64,000 bases of DNA, taken from Spisula solida (taxonomy: Eukaryota > Mollusca > Bivalvia > Venerida > Mactridae). A model generated the notes under the pieces. It was not told the origin of the DNA. It did not search any database and was given only the letters and a program-made list of their open reading frames with translations. This document shows, in pieces, positions 25,372 to 37,068 of the stretch. Location: contig OX365960.1 of the NCBI GenBank assembly GCA_947247005.1, positions 19,344,533 to 19,408,532 of the forward strand. The letters are read 5' to 3'. Positions within the stretch are counted from its first letter, which is position 1; every line of letters begins with the position of its first letter. Position numbers and translations under genes: made by a program.

Positions 25372-26049
25372 TTTTCATATACCAATAGAAAGCTAACATT
25401 TGGGGGTTTTATTCAATATATAAGCCCTGTTTGTGTCGTTATCTAGATAGTGTCAAGCCACAATACGAGATGGTTACCCGCAAAACTATATAATGCCTTA
25501 GTTAATTACCGGTACAAAAATCGTGTTAATTTATAACGAGATATACAACGTTCCACGTTTAGCTGGTAGCATGGAAAATAACATGTATAAAATGAGCGAT
25601 ATAAATTCATGTTATTTTCTTTACGCTTGAAAAGAAATTGGCGCATACGTTTTATTAGGTACAGTTCTTGTACTGTATAATCGAACGTGCTACCTTGCCA
25701 CAATAACCGAGATTTTACGATTTATTTCCCACATTTTTCTCGTGAAAACGTGTTATAAATATAGGAATTGTTGACTACTGTTGCAGACCGGTTATTGGCA
25801 TTCATTTGTAAATTTATCGTACGTCTTTCACGCTTAAAATCAGTTCGCAAAATATGTTTGAAATTGAGCAGCAAATTGTTTATGTGTAATTTCAGAATTG
25901 TTCGTCGAAGCAAAAAGTACTAAGAAAATCGGTACAGTTTGTGAATAACATACATTCTTTCTAACACAATTATTATCCATTCTTCAGGCCTTCAGATCAG
26001 ACAGTTTATACTTATATTTTTTTATCCCCAGATGTGTGATATTACGCAT
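25372..26049. other. No recognisable feature
   Basis: AT-rich, with two minus-strand frames of about 65 codons that are unlikely to be coding. Confidence 0.55.
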
Positions 26050-26290
26050 TTTATGTCTCCCACATACATGCATAGTGGAAGAGACTTATTGGTTTTGCGC
26101 TGGACATCTGGATGGATAGATTGTCCGCGCTCCTTAACTATTGTTTGGATTTTAATAGAACTTGACATGAGTGCTTGGTATGAAGCCTATCAGTGCATGT
26201 TATGAGGAATTTTAGGTATGATAATTATTGCTGGAGTTATGGCCCTTTGTCGGAGACATACGTGTTTTGTGTCAAAAACGCCACTAGTTA
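26050..26290. repeat. Putative interspersed repeat (GGACATCTGGATGGATAGAT type)
   Basis: TTATGTCTCCCACATACATG, then TTGTCCGCGCTCC and GGCCCTTTGTCGGAGACATA. The outer motifs ATGTCTCC and GGAGACAT form a short inverted pair, consistent with a non-autonomous element of mollusc type. No second copy was seen in this window. Confidence 0.4.
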
Positions 26291-26580
26291 TCATTAAGCC
26301 ATCTCTGACATAATATATCCCCTATCATCATTATGTCAACGGATAGGGTGATTATAGGATTTTCGATAAGTTGTGGACATTGGGCGTTGTTACACAAATA
26401 TACCCCTCCTAATAAGTCAACAACGCTTTGTCGCTGATTTTCATGGATATCTGCTAGAAGTTGTTCAAAGACTTCTTGTATTGGTATTATATAACTATAA
26501 TATCAGCGTGACTTTATGTGACATTGATATTGAAATTGTCAACTCGAGGGCAAAATGTCACACCGATGCGATGTGTGTGT

Positions 26581-26720
26581 GGCCTCCGTAGCTAGGTAGT
26601 TAGCGCGCTTGCCATCTAATCTGGCGACCCGGGTTCAAATCCTTGTGGAGGCACACATATGCCTGCCATATTTCAGCAGAAAGCTGACTGGCAAATAAAG
26701 GCTATGCTCGGCATTTTTTT
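26581..26720 (+). mobile_element. tRNA-derived SINE (family A), most complete copy
   Basis: GGCCTCCGTAGCTAGGTAGT (A box), GGCGACCCGGGTTCAAATCC (B box) and GGAGGC closing the acceptor-like stem, then the shared body CTGCCATATTTCAGCAGAAA, and the tail GGCTATGCTCGGCATTTTTT, a pol III-style T run. The tRNA-like part is about 73 bases. It is a SINE head, since the same 3' tail follows every copy. Confidence 0.9.
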
Positions 26721-27702
26721 CTTTCGGGGGTTGAGAATATCAATGGCATACACGCTGGCATAATTATGATATTTATTTTATTATACCGAATCAGTTAATA
26801 AAGGTTCAAACACATCTTTTTGAATCCTCGTGAAATTCCTTCGGCTTCACACTTACAGGTTTGTTATTAGGACGTACGAACTAATATGTAATTATAATTA
26901 TATCAAATGAGAAAATGCCGCTGTCTGCTTTTCACGGCGGTGGGACATTTTTTTTCAAAATTCTGAGATCAAGATTTGACACTTTCTAGTTCCACCGTTA
27001 ATACTACATCTAAAACACGAATTGTAGTTTAAGCTCACCGACTAATATTACCTGTAAAAACAATATTGTTATATCCCTAGTAAATTAGAAATTTGTTGGA
27101 AATTATTTACTTAATTCTTTATATCCGTATTCAAGTACCTGACTTAGTTTATTCACGTTATATAAGCTAAAAGATAAAATGATAAATTAATTTAGTAGCC
27201 TTGAATCAAAGTTCATTACCTCCCACACAAGTGTTTATTTATTTTTTCACATCGCTGTAAGCTATTCCGTTCTTTCATCTCTACATTAATTAACCGTTAT
27301 TCTTTTTTATTATCATTAAAAATGGCAAACCATTTGTAATGGCCATGGGTACGTCTAAACGTCAAGCTTTGTTTTAATGTATATAACTATGTGCTTTAAT
27401 ATTTCCCCGTCAATACTGTAGACGTTACGTCAAAAGGTGAGGCACACTCAAAAACGGCAAAAACCGCAAACGATTTTCTACGATTACTTTTGCATAACTC
27501 GGCCTAGAAAAATGAAAATTATATCACTAAACGCAGATAAAAATTGCGCATTTTGTAATAAACACATGTACACGCAAATAATAAAGGTGCAGTGTAAAAT
27601 GTGCCGTATGTATGTTATGTCTACATGGGTATGTGATCTTCTGGCAATATAAGTAAACTACAATAATAATGATAATACGTGTTACATTACTACAGAAACC
27701 AC
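26721..27702. other. No recognisable feature
   Basis: AT-rich; a 71-codon frame at 27,437-27,652 has no domain character. Confidence 0.55.
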
Positions 27703-28036
27703 GAGCGAGTTCAGCTGTCCTACTAGAGTTAACTCTAGTGACGTAAGAATCTAAAACTAACTCTTGGAGCTCTTCAGCAAACCGAAAAGAGTTAAACTAC
27801 AGTGTCAACAAACATGGCGGACATGTGGAACTTCAGCAATTGGAACGGTCCGTACGGCATTTATACGTTATTCGTAAGAAATTGTCCGAGGTTTCCCGAT
27901 TTGAACTACAGCAACCCAGCCTCGCAGCGGGATTGAACTCTAGTACACTTTAGTACACCCGAGGGTTGAAACTCGACTCGTTTTGCTGCAACTCTAGTTA
28001 ATCGAGTTTACCATCGTAAGTCAGCTGAACTCGCTC
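27703..28036. mobile_element. MITE with 15-bp perfect inverted ends (334 bp)
   Basis: GAGCGAGTTCAGCTG (27,703-27,717) is exactly inverted at 28,022-28,036. The interior has internal inverted pairs (CTAGAGTTAACTCTAG; AACTCTAGTTAATCGAGTT) and a CATGGCGGACATG palindrome-like core. No coding sequence. Confidence 0.8.
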
Positions 28037-28375
28037 ATCATATGTGTTTACGTTCTGTTTTTGCTGATTACGTGGACAAACCAATTCTCGTACTCTTACA
28101 TCAGCGCTCCAGAGCGGCTTAATTAAGTCTTACCTCCAGTTCAGTTAATTATAGGAGGTATGTACTTCCTTCCATAGAAACTAGCGCTATGTAGCGCTCG
28201 CCTATATTAAACGGTCTTCAGTTGTTAGTGCAGTTCCCGGATGAGAATTAGACATACCGCAACCATGTCCAGTTATATCAGACCCGACTACTTGCTTAAT
28301 CAACGGAGTTATGCAGGCATATTTATAATGACTTACATTAGCTGGATGCCAATTGACAAAAACAAAACACAAACT

Positions 28376-28673
28376 TCATCGTTATTATGTGCCAACTTGC
28401 ACTTCCGACTCCATAATCAGGGGAGGTAATATCAGGTCAGCTATTACAAATAAATTCTGCCATTGGAGATGCTAATGCATGCCCGTAGAACGGGGGTTGA
28501 AGGTTCGATTTCTTCTATTTCTTCTTCACCGTTATCATGTGCCAACTTACACTTGCGACACAATAATCAGAGGAGGTAATTTCAGGTCAGCTATTATAAA
28601 TAAATTCTGCCATTGGAGATACTAATGCATCCCTTATGAACGGGGATTGAAGGTTCGATTTCTTCTATTTCAT
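28376..28673 (+). repeat. Tandem duplication, 150-bp unit, two copies
   Basis: The segment from TCATCGTTATTATGTGCCAA to TTCTTCTATTTCTTCT is repeated immediately at 28,526-28,673 with about 90% identity. Each unit contains GGTTGAAGGTTCGATTTC, a B-box-like sequence, and GGGGAGGTAAT. Possibly two SINE-like units in tandem. Confidence 0.88.
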
Positions 28674-29689
28674 CTTCTTCATCATCCTCTTCTATCTTTG
28701 ACGATGCTGGGCCGAATGAAAGCAGCATTCTCGCACCTAGGTTCATGATTTGTTCTTACTACGGGTATGTTCAGATAGAACGTTTAGCTAGATTACAATG
28801 TGACCACCTACACGATGACTAGGACAGGAGTCTAGAATGTAGATGCTCTTACAAGCCAAACTGACACATAGTAGGTGTGCTTATAAACCAAACTAACAGT
28901 TCCTTTCATTTGAGGCGGCCATATAAATAAACACTTTATTTTATGTTCTTTGCATAATACATGATAAGAGTAGGTGTTCCTTGGTCGGCAATCTCCCAAC
29001 AAGATCCGCGCATTTCATTTAGAAACGTCAAACTGGCATCATCGATATAATAATTTACATAAACTTGCATTTAACTGTCATGTATTTCTACAGATAAGTA
29101 GTTTGAGAACGTTAATTATGACAGCAATGTGTCTAAAGTAGGCGTGCAGATCGTCTGACGTTTCCTCCTCTGCTCTCTGGGTGTTGTCCAAACCTGTTAA
29201 AACATCAGTTTATATCTAAATATCTTAGTCTATGACGTGCCAAAATATTTTTTTTAGAATTTTAAAATAAATAAAGTCCACTTTAATAAAGATCTACTTA
29301 CGCTCTATTTTGTGTTTGTGATAACTTATAGGCGTAATCTAGGTGACACGTAATTGGTGCTGACTGATTAAACCAATCAAAGAACAGAAATGAAAAATTC
29401 CAAATTCTGGGTATACCAGAATTGCTGTCCTCCATGTCTGACTTAATATTATGTTTTTGTTAGTTAAAACGGGGAGTATTGGTTTCAAAAGGGACCGAGT
29501 CTCAAGAGTCATTTTGATTTCTTATACAGTTTTTTTTTCAATTTTATATTTAAACATATTTGAATGTATGTTTACGCTTTAGTCGGACTCCTGAGGGTCA
29601 TGGCAAAGGCTTTTTGAAAATTGCAGCGGTTAAAAGTTAAAGTTTAGCATCAACTGAAACATCTGAGAGGTGTACGTTTCAAGCATTGT
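28674..29689. other. No recognisable feature
   Basis: No gene, tRNA-like region or inverted repeat was recognised. Confidence 0.55.
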
Positions 29690-29912
29690 CAGGATAATGT
29701 TACTGGGTTACTGCCCAGTTAGGATAATGTCAAAATTACGTTTTATTCTATGTGTACACACACTATTACAACCATTGTCTGAATATAACTATTTTAGTTA
29801 AGCATTGAAATTATAGATGCATAGATAAGCCTTTATAATTGGTTTAACACCCCAGTATTGGACTCGACCGCTGCGTCACTCTATTTAATTAGTATCCTAA
29901 CTGGACAGTATC
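29690..29912. mobile_element. MITE-like element with 22-bp imperfect inverted ends
   Basis: GTTACTGCCCAGTTAGGATA near 29,706 and AGTATCCTAACTGGACAGTA near 29,890 are inverse complements with about three mismatches. Its right part (29,826-29,878) recurs inverted at 20,580-20,630. Confidence 0.6.
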
Positions 29913-29979
29913 TACAAAATTTAATTAAGAAATAAAAATATGTTCGCGTATATTGTCTGTGAATAAAACACGGGCAGGA

Positions 29980-30037
29980 GTTCGGATGCGGAAAAATTAA
30001 TGCGTAGCACGATTGATTTAATTTTCCGCATCCGAAC
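29980..30037. repeat. Strong hairpin, 20-bp stem
   Basis: GTTCGGATGCGGAAAAATTA (29,980-30,000) pairs with TTAATTTTCCGCATCCGAAC (30,018-30,037), with only one bulged A and a 17-base loop. Weaker complementarity continues outside. A fold-back element or a regulatory RNA hairpin are both possible. Confidence 0.85.
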
Positions 30038-30833
30038 GAGTTTTTATTTCGATTCTAACTACGATAATATCCCGTACTATTTAACTGCGCGCATTCCATT
30101 TTCACCCATTTGACATTGAACATAATTCCACGCTGAAATTGAGTGGCTTATTAGCTGGTACAATTACCTCCCTCGTTAATGAAAACGACCTTCGTATTTT
30201 TCCGAAGGAAATAATACATTTTAAACATTGAAACAATTTTAATAACACGCGTGTAGGGTATCTATTTCATGAAATGAAAAATATAAATGAATTGATTATC
30301 AGAAGATTTTATGGAACTTAGTTTCGAGAGTATATTGGAGTTTCTAAAAACAGATGCGTCATAGCTGTAACACCGGATACTCTTGCCTTGCCATCGCGAC
30401 TCGTAGAAGATTTTACTATAAAATTTACGTTCATTCATTCATAAATTTGTCACGTGATACGGGGCGTAAAAAGTAATAGCAAATTTGAGAGGTATGTTTT
30501 TTGGGGTTAATAATACATGCCCTAGGTTGCTCTATGTGTATATGGGTTAATCCGCGGATCGTGTTAGAATGACTGACATGTATTCGGTAGGAATTGTTAT
30601 TATATTTTTGCACGCGCAATAGTAATATCTTAACCACTGTCTTACTTGCAATCAATATTGTTATTTTCCATCCAACGGGGATGTATTATAGTCACTACAA
30701 TAGCTTTAATTTGACTTCCGTGCTCTGCTTTTTGTTTTTTTTCTGCAACCTTTCATGTCTGATTGCTCGGGTTTTTTAAATAACTACATGTTGTTTGTGT
30801 ACCAAGGATGTGGTCATAATGAATCAGCAACCG

Positions 30834-31031
30834 TAGTCTGTCTATACATACCCTATGTTTAAATAAAGGAGACAACTCTTCAGTCTACTCTTTTTTCCTG
30901 AAATTAATTCCCTTTATACCCTCAAACATAGGGTAGATAATCAAGCCAAAAATAAAATCTAGCTAAAATTGAAAACGAAATTATGATAATTGATTGAAAA
31001 ATATATATTATCCAGTCGGATAGCCAGACTA
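30834..31031 (+). mobile_element. TAGTCTG-family MITE, copy A, with perfect 9-bp target duplication
   Basis: The element starts TAGTCTGTCTATACATACCC and ends GGATAGCCAGACTA, and is flanked on both sides by CAGCAACCG (30,825-30,833 and 31,032-31,040). The 9-bp duplication fits the Mutator-like superfamily, though the inverted ends are only about 7 bp. An internal inverted pair (CCTATGTTTA / CAAACATAGG) is conserved among copies. No transposase. Confidence 0.93.
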
Positions 31032-31040
31032 CAGCAACCG

Positions 31041-31536
31041 CAACGTCGGGTGAATTAAATAACAACATGGCTTTGTAAACAAACATCTTCATAGAAAGTT
31101 CAACGACTGACATTCTTGTACCCACATTGGATACCCTTGGCAATTTCGATGTTTTGTTTCTTTGAAACATTAAATCGCTTGGAACAAGCAGCAAAAATCG
31201 AAACATGATCGACAGATAGTGAATTATTTATGTTTAAGTGGTTTTACTGTGTTTTTCTATATTTTCAACTGTAAACGCATACAGCTCATGTCGTTTGCAG
31301 GAACATTTTATGGCTGAACTAGTTATTGTTTAGTGTCTTATGTCCTCAGGTGCATTCGATTTTGAGCTGCTACGGAAAAAAATATCATTTCAAAAAAGCG
31401 AAACGTTCGTTGTGTAAAAACATCAATTAAGTCGCAGGTACAATCCTTGTCCAAAAACGGTCAGCACACGATTTGCACAATATATTAAGAACAACCCTGT
31501 TAGTTACACTAAAGAGACATACTACCGTTAACTGTC
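31041..31536. other. No recognisable feature
   Basis: No gene or repeat was recognised. Confidence 0.55.
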
Positions 31537-31598
31537 GGGAGCGGTGACCTAGAGGTAGGGCGTTCGCTTTGGGGTCGAGAAGTCCCGGGTTCCATCCA
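31537..31598 (+). mobile_element. tRNA-like SINE head
   Basis: GTGACCTAGAGGTAGGGCGT (A box) and CCCGGGTTCCATCC (B box) at tRNA-like spacing. There is no closing acceptor stem. Antisense frames give the typical SINE-derived peptide WMEPGTSRPQSERPTSRSP. Confidence 0.6.
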
Positions 31599-32497
31599 CA
31601 TATGCACCACTACTTGATCAATTTCTCTGAACAAGAATAACCGAATTGGTACATGTGATGGCAGTGTCTGAACATGTTTGATATTACTGGGCATCGTATT
31701 TCGATGTTGACTGATCACCAACCAGGAGAGAAATAGTCTACACAGGGACACTCGAACGCAGGTATCCTTAGGTAGCCCAACGACCAGGGGAAGTTAAATG
31801 TCAAAGGGTGGCCGAACGGCTGAATTGCTAACACCAATCCTAGCAAATTGGTAACTTAACTCCTTTTAAGTTATTCGAGATGTTAACAACGCCCTCATGT
31901 TCCAGACAACGAGTATAAAATAAAAAATACATGTATCAAGTAATCCTTCACCGCCTTCTTGGAATTTGAGAAAAAGATTTTGAGAAAGTAAGCATTATTT
32001 GTTTAGCCTACCTTAGATTGACAGACAGATAGTTGCGGAAATTGTATACATAGGAAATGGGAAAAGCACGTGGCAGTATCGGTGCATGCGTTATTGAAAT
32101 TATCATAGTTCCTTATAACCTCGGTTAAAACTTTCCGTGAAATTTTGTTTTGTTTATAGACTAAAGACTGTCCAGAGTATAAAAAATATAATGTGATGTT
32201 TACAAACATGTATCGGTTTGGTCAACTGTTCCAAAATTGGTTTTACTGTTACTTGTACAAATTACTTGAGTATACAGATATGGTCAGTTTTGTACTAAAA
32301 CCTTCACTGATAAATCGTGCACATCTGATTAATCAACATTTGTGGAATTTACCAAATATTCTCGCCTTTCTTCTTATCATGTGCGCACTATAGGCAGTAA
32401 GTGGTTATATTTAAAGTAAAGGTATGCGTACATCATATAGGAAATAATTCATATTCTTAATTGGCTTATTATAACACGAAGAACACAGTCTTTTTTC
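31599..32497. other. No recognisable gene
   Basis: Open frames below 70 codons; no clear repeat. Confidence 0.5.
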
Positions 32498-32530
32498 AAC
32501 GTTTCTACTTTATTAAGACTTCATCAGGAA
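32498..32530 (-). ncRNA. Degenerate hammerhead-ribozyme-like motif of Penelope-element type
   Basis: The minus strand reads TTCCTGATGAAGTCTTAATA then AAGTAGAAACGTT. CTGATGA ... GAAAC with a short hairpin between is the hammerhead core. The loop TTAATAAA and following ACGTT resemble the minimal hammerheads known in the terminal repeats of Penelope-like retroelements. Stem II pairing (GTC with GTA instead of GAC) is broken, so it is probably inactive. No reverse transcriptase was found nearby. Confidence 0.45.
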
Positions 32531-32793
32531 TTTATTTTTAGAAATAAGTCAACATAATAAGAGGTTAATAAATACGCACGTATGTGATTGGTAACTTTCT
32601 TAGTTAGGGCGTGATAATCGGCCCTTTGGCACTTAATTACCACAAAACAATGGCATAATGTTCCCGTTGACCGATTATCTATGCTGCCTGATCCTGCTCA
32701 ATCGTATTACTAACTAATGTATTTTAATTAATATCATATTGTGTGGCCAATTTAGTTAATTTATGTTTCTATATTTAGGTTGAAAGTGACATT

Positions 32794-32862
32794 CCCGCCT
32801 CGATATTGTAGTTGTAGAACGTCCGATTCGGTTGGTCTCAGATTGGGTTCAAGGCCGTGACA
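32794..32862 (+). mobile_element. Decayed tRNA-like SINE head
   Basis: CGCCTCGATATTGTAGTTGT and GATTGGGTTCAAGG keep the spacing of A and B boxes with several mismatches. Related to 4,660 and 39,652. Confidence 0.4.
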
Positions 32863-33105
32863 TACCGCGACCTTGGCCTAGTGGTTAGGGCGTCCGCCTT
32901 GGAAGTGGGAGATCGAAGGTTCGAATCTCGGCGGAAGCTGGGTTGGAACTGATGCGGTCGGTTGGTGAGCCGCCAGCTAGTTGAAGAACGGTTACCGTAG
33001 GCCCATCTCTGCCAGGCGCCCGGCATTACGAGAAGCGATTCGGGAGGTACAGTACGCACGAAATATAGGTGTCTCATAAGTCAAATTGGCTGGCCCTTTC
33101 AATAG
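32863..33105 (+). mobile_element. tRNA-derived SINE (family B), about 240 bp
   Basis: GACCTTGGCCTAGTGGTTAG (A box) and CGAAGGTTCGAATCTCGG (perfect B box), then a longer body with GGTTGGTGAGCCGCCAGC and GCCCATCTCTGCCAGGCGCC. The antisense frame gives RRDSNLRSPTSKADALT, a peptide commonly produced by antisense reading of such SINEs. The head is tRNA-like, but the body shows it is a retroposon. Confidence 0.8.
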
Positions 33106-35467
33106 GGGTGACACTATAATAAACAAAATCTTTACCATAGTAGTCGTTAAAAAACTTTGCAGTATATTTCCCCTGTTTGACGCTTGAAGCAAAGTTGGTT
33201 CCATGTAACTGCCAACTGGCCTACAAATTCGCAGTTCCGTTTGTATTTTGTAAGTTTTACCCTAATTATCTCAAAATGCTCAAAGGTGACTAAATATCAC
33301 CCGTCAGAAATCCCATTTCAAAGGTCTTGTCTACTGAAATTCGCAAAGAGAAAACTTTATACTCCAATGCAAGGTAATTTTGGTTTTGGGCCGGACTAAG
33401 TTCCATGAACACTGCAATACTGTTGACTTAAAACAATATTTAAAGAGACATGGATACACATACTTTTTGAATTCTATGGAGACTACCCAGCTAGTTTTCA
33501 TGAAAGCGTTTAAAATTAAAGTAGTTTCATGACCCGTTCTTGCTAATTGTATAATATTAATACACATTATATAAAGTAATTACTATTATTTGATGTAATA
33601 ATGAATCTGTCTCATTTTCTACCACTTGACAAGAAGATGAATATCCTGACGGCATCAAAGTAGAACCTATACAATAACGTAACAAGACGAGGCGAGGCAT
33701 GAAATCTTTTTGAAGGGTATACGGAGAAAATGCTCTGTCACGATTTCTGAGTAAGAAGAATACTGGCGTCATAAAATGTTAATACAATGTACCATGTTTT
33801 AGATATAACAAATGGTCATTGAATCCTAAACTTTGATTTGTATTCTTAACCACCGGACGACGTTCGGATTGGATTTGTGATTCGACTCAGGTATTGGTAC
33901 TGACGATGACAGTTGTCAGAAAAATGCTCATTTGATGTCAACACTTTTGTGTCTCGTCTTTTGACATTAGAATGACGTAACACACGCCTATGTCTTAACC
34001 AAACGCTACATGTATTCTCGTTTGAACAGCAAAGAACTGACGAATTCTCCTTTAGTTACCAAAGTGAAATATTTTCAAGAACTAAACTACAAAAATACTA
34101 AATGCTATTCCGTTTCACAGACAAAAGTTTATACTGTTGTTTAATGGTTATAAGTTTCAATCCTTCAAGCGACTGACAAGCAACTAGTCATTCAATATTC
34201 CGTTGATTGAAATATAATGAACGAAAACTGCAACGTATGTACTGCCGCGCTGTTATTGAGGAAGAATTTCATTTGAAAATTGATGACGTTTGCAGTAGAA
34301 TCTGTTCCATCATTTATCACCAGTATACAAAGTTTGTTCGAATTCAAAATACGATATGTTTAAATAAATTGTTGAAAACATGGCGCATTTGAATTAGAAA
34401 CTGCATGCTTTATAGTAGTTGAGTTTCTTAGAAGAATTTCTAAGCTTATGCAAAGGAGTTTGAATGGGTAAACAGCAGTGAATGTTCTGTCGTATGTTTT
34501 CTATTCTAACATTACCTATGAGTGTTATGTGCCTTAAAAGAAAAAAGAAAAGAAAAACCAGGTAAAGTGGATGTCATATAATGGCATTTCATTTCTTGTT
34601 CATTAAACGAGCTTATGTTGAGAAATATAACTTCTAGGAGCGGATCCGGTGGCCTACGTATACACTCCTATAACGTGAAGGTTTCCGGTTCGCGAAAGGC
34701 GTCTTTTAGGGAGGTTGCAAACTAAACTTGTTCGGATACTAGTACGTGTAGTACACAAACCTCTCGACAAGTCTAGTTGTGTCTGCTGCACACTTTTTTA
34801 ATTGTAGGAAATGACGAAATACTAGTTCTCATTCACGTTCACGCTATTTCGCAACCTCACGGTTGCCCTACCAAATAAATGCTGATTTCCCGGTAACAAC
34901 CATCAGTAGCAACAACCTCTAACCATGACGTGCACAGACCGCGATGGAGCTGGTCCACCTCCTTAAATTTATTATGCACTAAGAACATGTACGTACTCAC
35001 TAAAGTTTAGATTAAAATTTGCACCACTGAAGGATCGTTAACTGCCTGTGGAAAGCATGACACTGTTATGTTTCATATAATGCCCACGTCTTGGAAGCAA
35101 TTAGTATATCAACTCCTGACTGTTAACGCCTAACGTTTATCACCAGTGGCAATGATCAGGTATGATGCTGATATATGATGTATGGCTGTCATGATTTCTG
35201 ACAAACTATGACAGGATGTATCTCCAACAACTTGACATGATTCGCGCGTGTATGAAAAACACGAGGTTTTCTATTTTCCATTCTGAATCAATGTATCAAT
35301 CTCCTAACAACTTTCTTAGAAATAATCTTAGGCCAAACATCACTAAATTATTCCTCAATCGATACGTTGTGGTGATTATTGTTATATTGTATCACTTTTC
35401 GTACTTGTATCAAATGAGGAAATAGATAAGAAAAGAAATTCAAACAGCTACAATAGTTTCTTTTAAA
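33106..35467. other. No recognisable gene
   Basis: Several frames of 60-79 codons without domain character. A purine run (AAAAGAAAAAAGAAAAGAAA) at 34,535. A possible decayed tRNA-like head near 34,640-34,700 (GGTGGCCTACG ... GGTTTCCGGTTCGCG). Confidence 0.5.
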
Positions 35468-35599
35468 TGCCGAGCATAGCCTATATTTGCCAGTTAGCTT
35501 TATGCTGAAATATGACAGGCTTATGAGTGCCTCCACCCATATTTGAACCCGGGTCGCCAGATTAGACGGCAAGCGCGCTAACCATTGAGCTACGGATGC
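35468..35599 (-). mobile_element. tRNA-derived SINE (family A)
   Basis: The minus strand reads GCATCCGTAGCTCAATGGTT, then CGGGTTCAAATATGGGTGGA and the family A body and tail. The B box is slightly decayed. About 132 bp. Confidence 0.85.
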
Positions 35600-36236
35600 T
35601 ATTGAGTTTCGAAGCGAGGTAAATTGCGGTTGGTTAGCTATTTATTTTAATTGATCTACTAGTTAAAGTCACATAAATAGGCAGGGTTCATGCAGTGGCT
35701 CCTGCAACTGTTATTTACAGAAAATGAAGATATCTAGTTGGTAAGATCGGAGAAACTATCTACTCTCTATGTAATCCCTTCTCTTCCTGTGGACAACAGG
35801 GCTGCAAAAAGTTCCCTTCATTAATTTTATGTCTGTTTACTCCTGTCCTGCATTATGTTGAAGTCAAGCTATTCCCTTTCCTTTTGAACTGTACGTATCC
35901 GTGTTTCCTTCGGCCTGCCTCTTCTCCTTCTTTCTTTCTCTGCTCTTTCTCCCTATTAAGCAATTATTGCGCCTTTGGTGGTGTCAATTCATAGCACTAG
36001 TTTATCCTCTCCCTTCCCAATTTCTCAATTTTCACTGACTACAAACATATAATTCAATCAATGTGACCTGACTGAAACTTTTGAAAGTTTATTGAGAATG
36101 GTTTTAGCAGAATACAGTGTTTTAATCGTATTTTCATGATATTCTAATCATGTAACAATAAGAGGGAATGGGTGTGAGTGGAATGCCAAGATCTTCTGTT
36201 CTTAGAGATAAGAACACTCAAAACATTATACAAAAA
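35600..36236. other. No gene; pyrimidine-rich tract about 35,900-35,960
   Basis: CTTCTCCTTCTTTCTTTCTC and similar. No other structure was recognised. Confidence 0.55.
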
Positions 36237-36302
36237 CACGTGCTTTCTAACCAAACCACGTGACTTCTAACCAAACCACGTGGCTTCTTATATAACCACG
36301 TG
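36237..36302. promoter_or_regulatory. Four CACGTG E-boxes at exact 20-bp spacing
   Basis: CACGTG occurs at 36,237, 36,257, 36,277 and 36,297. Each sits in a 20-bp unit like CCACGTGGCTTCTAACCAAA. The spacing of about two helical turns would put all four sites on one DNA face. A short tandem duplication explains the origin; use as a bHLH-binding enhancer is inference. Confidence 0.8.
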
Positions 36303-36386
36303 GCTTCTAACTAAAACCAACAATCACGATTCTAAATTTCAATGCTTTGAAATATTTAAGGAATTTTAGCGCGATATTTGCTTGCT

Positions 36387-36720
36387 AATGACATTGCTCA
36401 CTGACTAATTGATGCTACAAAATGTACCTTTGTAATTAAACATCAAGAAAAGCATTGGTGCTAACATTAATTTTAAAGACGCCTTTTTAAAACTAAAAAT
36501 GAAAAATAGAACGTACTTTAAGTAGAAATCTTAAAAACAATTTCTGCTTTCTAAAGGTATTGCTCGCTGACTAATTGATAAAAAATAAATATCAAGAAAA
36601 GCGTCGCTGCAAAAAATCAAAAGAAGCCTTTTAAAAATTAAAAAGTACAATCAGCATTTTATATATAGAAATCAGAAAATTATGTAAAGTGTATGATTTT
36701 TGTTTTTAAAAACTGATTTC
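36387..36720 (+). repeat. Tandem duplication, about 166-bp unit, two diverged copies
   Basis: ATTGCTCACTGACTAATTGA (36,393) recurs as ATTGCTCGCTGACTAATTGA (36,559), with CATCAAGAAAAGCATTGGTG matching ATCAAGAAAAGCGTCGCTGC and other matches at the same offset. Confidence 0.75.
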
Positions 36721-37068
36721 TACTTATTATCCCGTCTTTTGCCGTGTTAAAATGCGTATACGAGGGTTGTTCAAAAACAAAGTAGACTTTTACTCTGAAA
36801 TTCGTATTTGTTATACTAGTAGTACTAAAATAATAAATACACACTTATAATTCGGTATATATAGTATCCGTATGACTTGTGTGCTAAGGGAGACAGATGA
36901 ATACGATCATTGACACCAATATTGTACCGGAATGTACAGGTTTTAAACATACCTCGAAAAAGGCAGAGGTTATTCCGAGTATTACATCATGACCAAAGTA
37001 AAAACACAAAAATACTAAGAGAATGTCTCCCTGATGGGATGCGTGTATTATGGGTGTTACTTAGTAAA

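Noticed and set aside
26581..26653. Possible tRNA gene
   Set aside because: A and B boxes are good, but the same head is followed by an identical non-tRNA body and tail in several copies, so it is a SINE.
32870..32940. Possible tRNA gene with perfect B box
   Set aside because: No closed acceptor stem, and the sequence continues into a SINE body; related heads occur elsewhere in the window.
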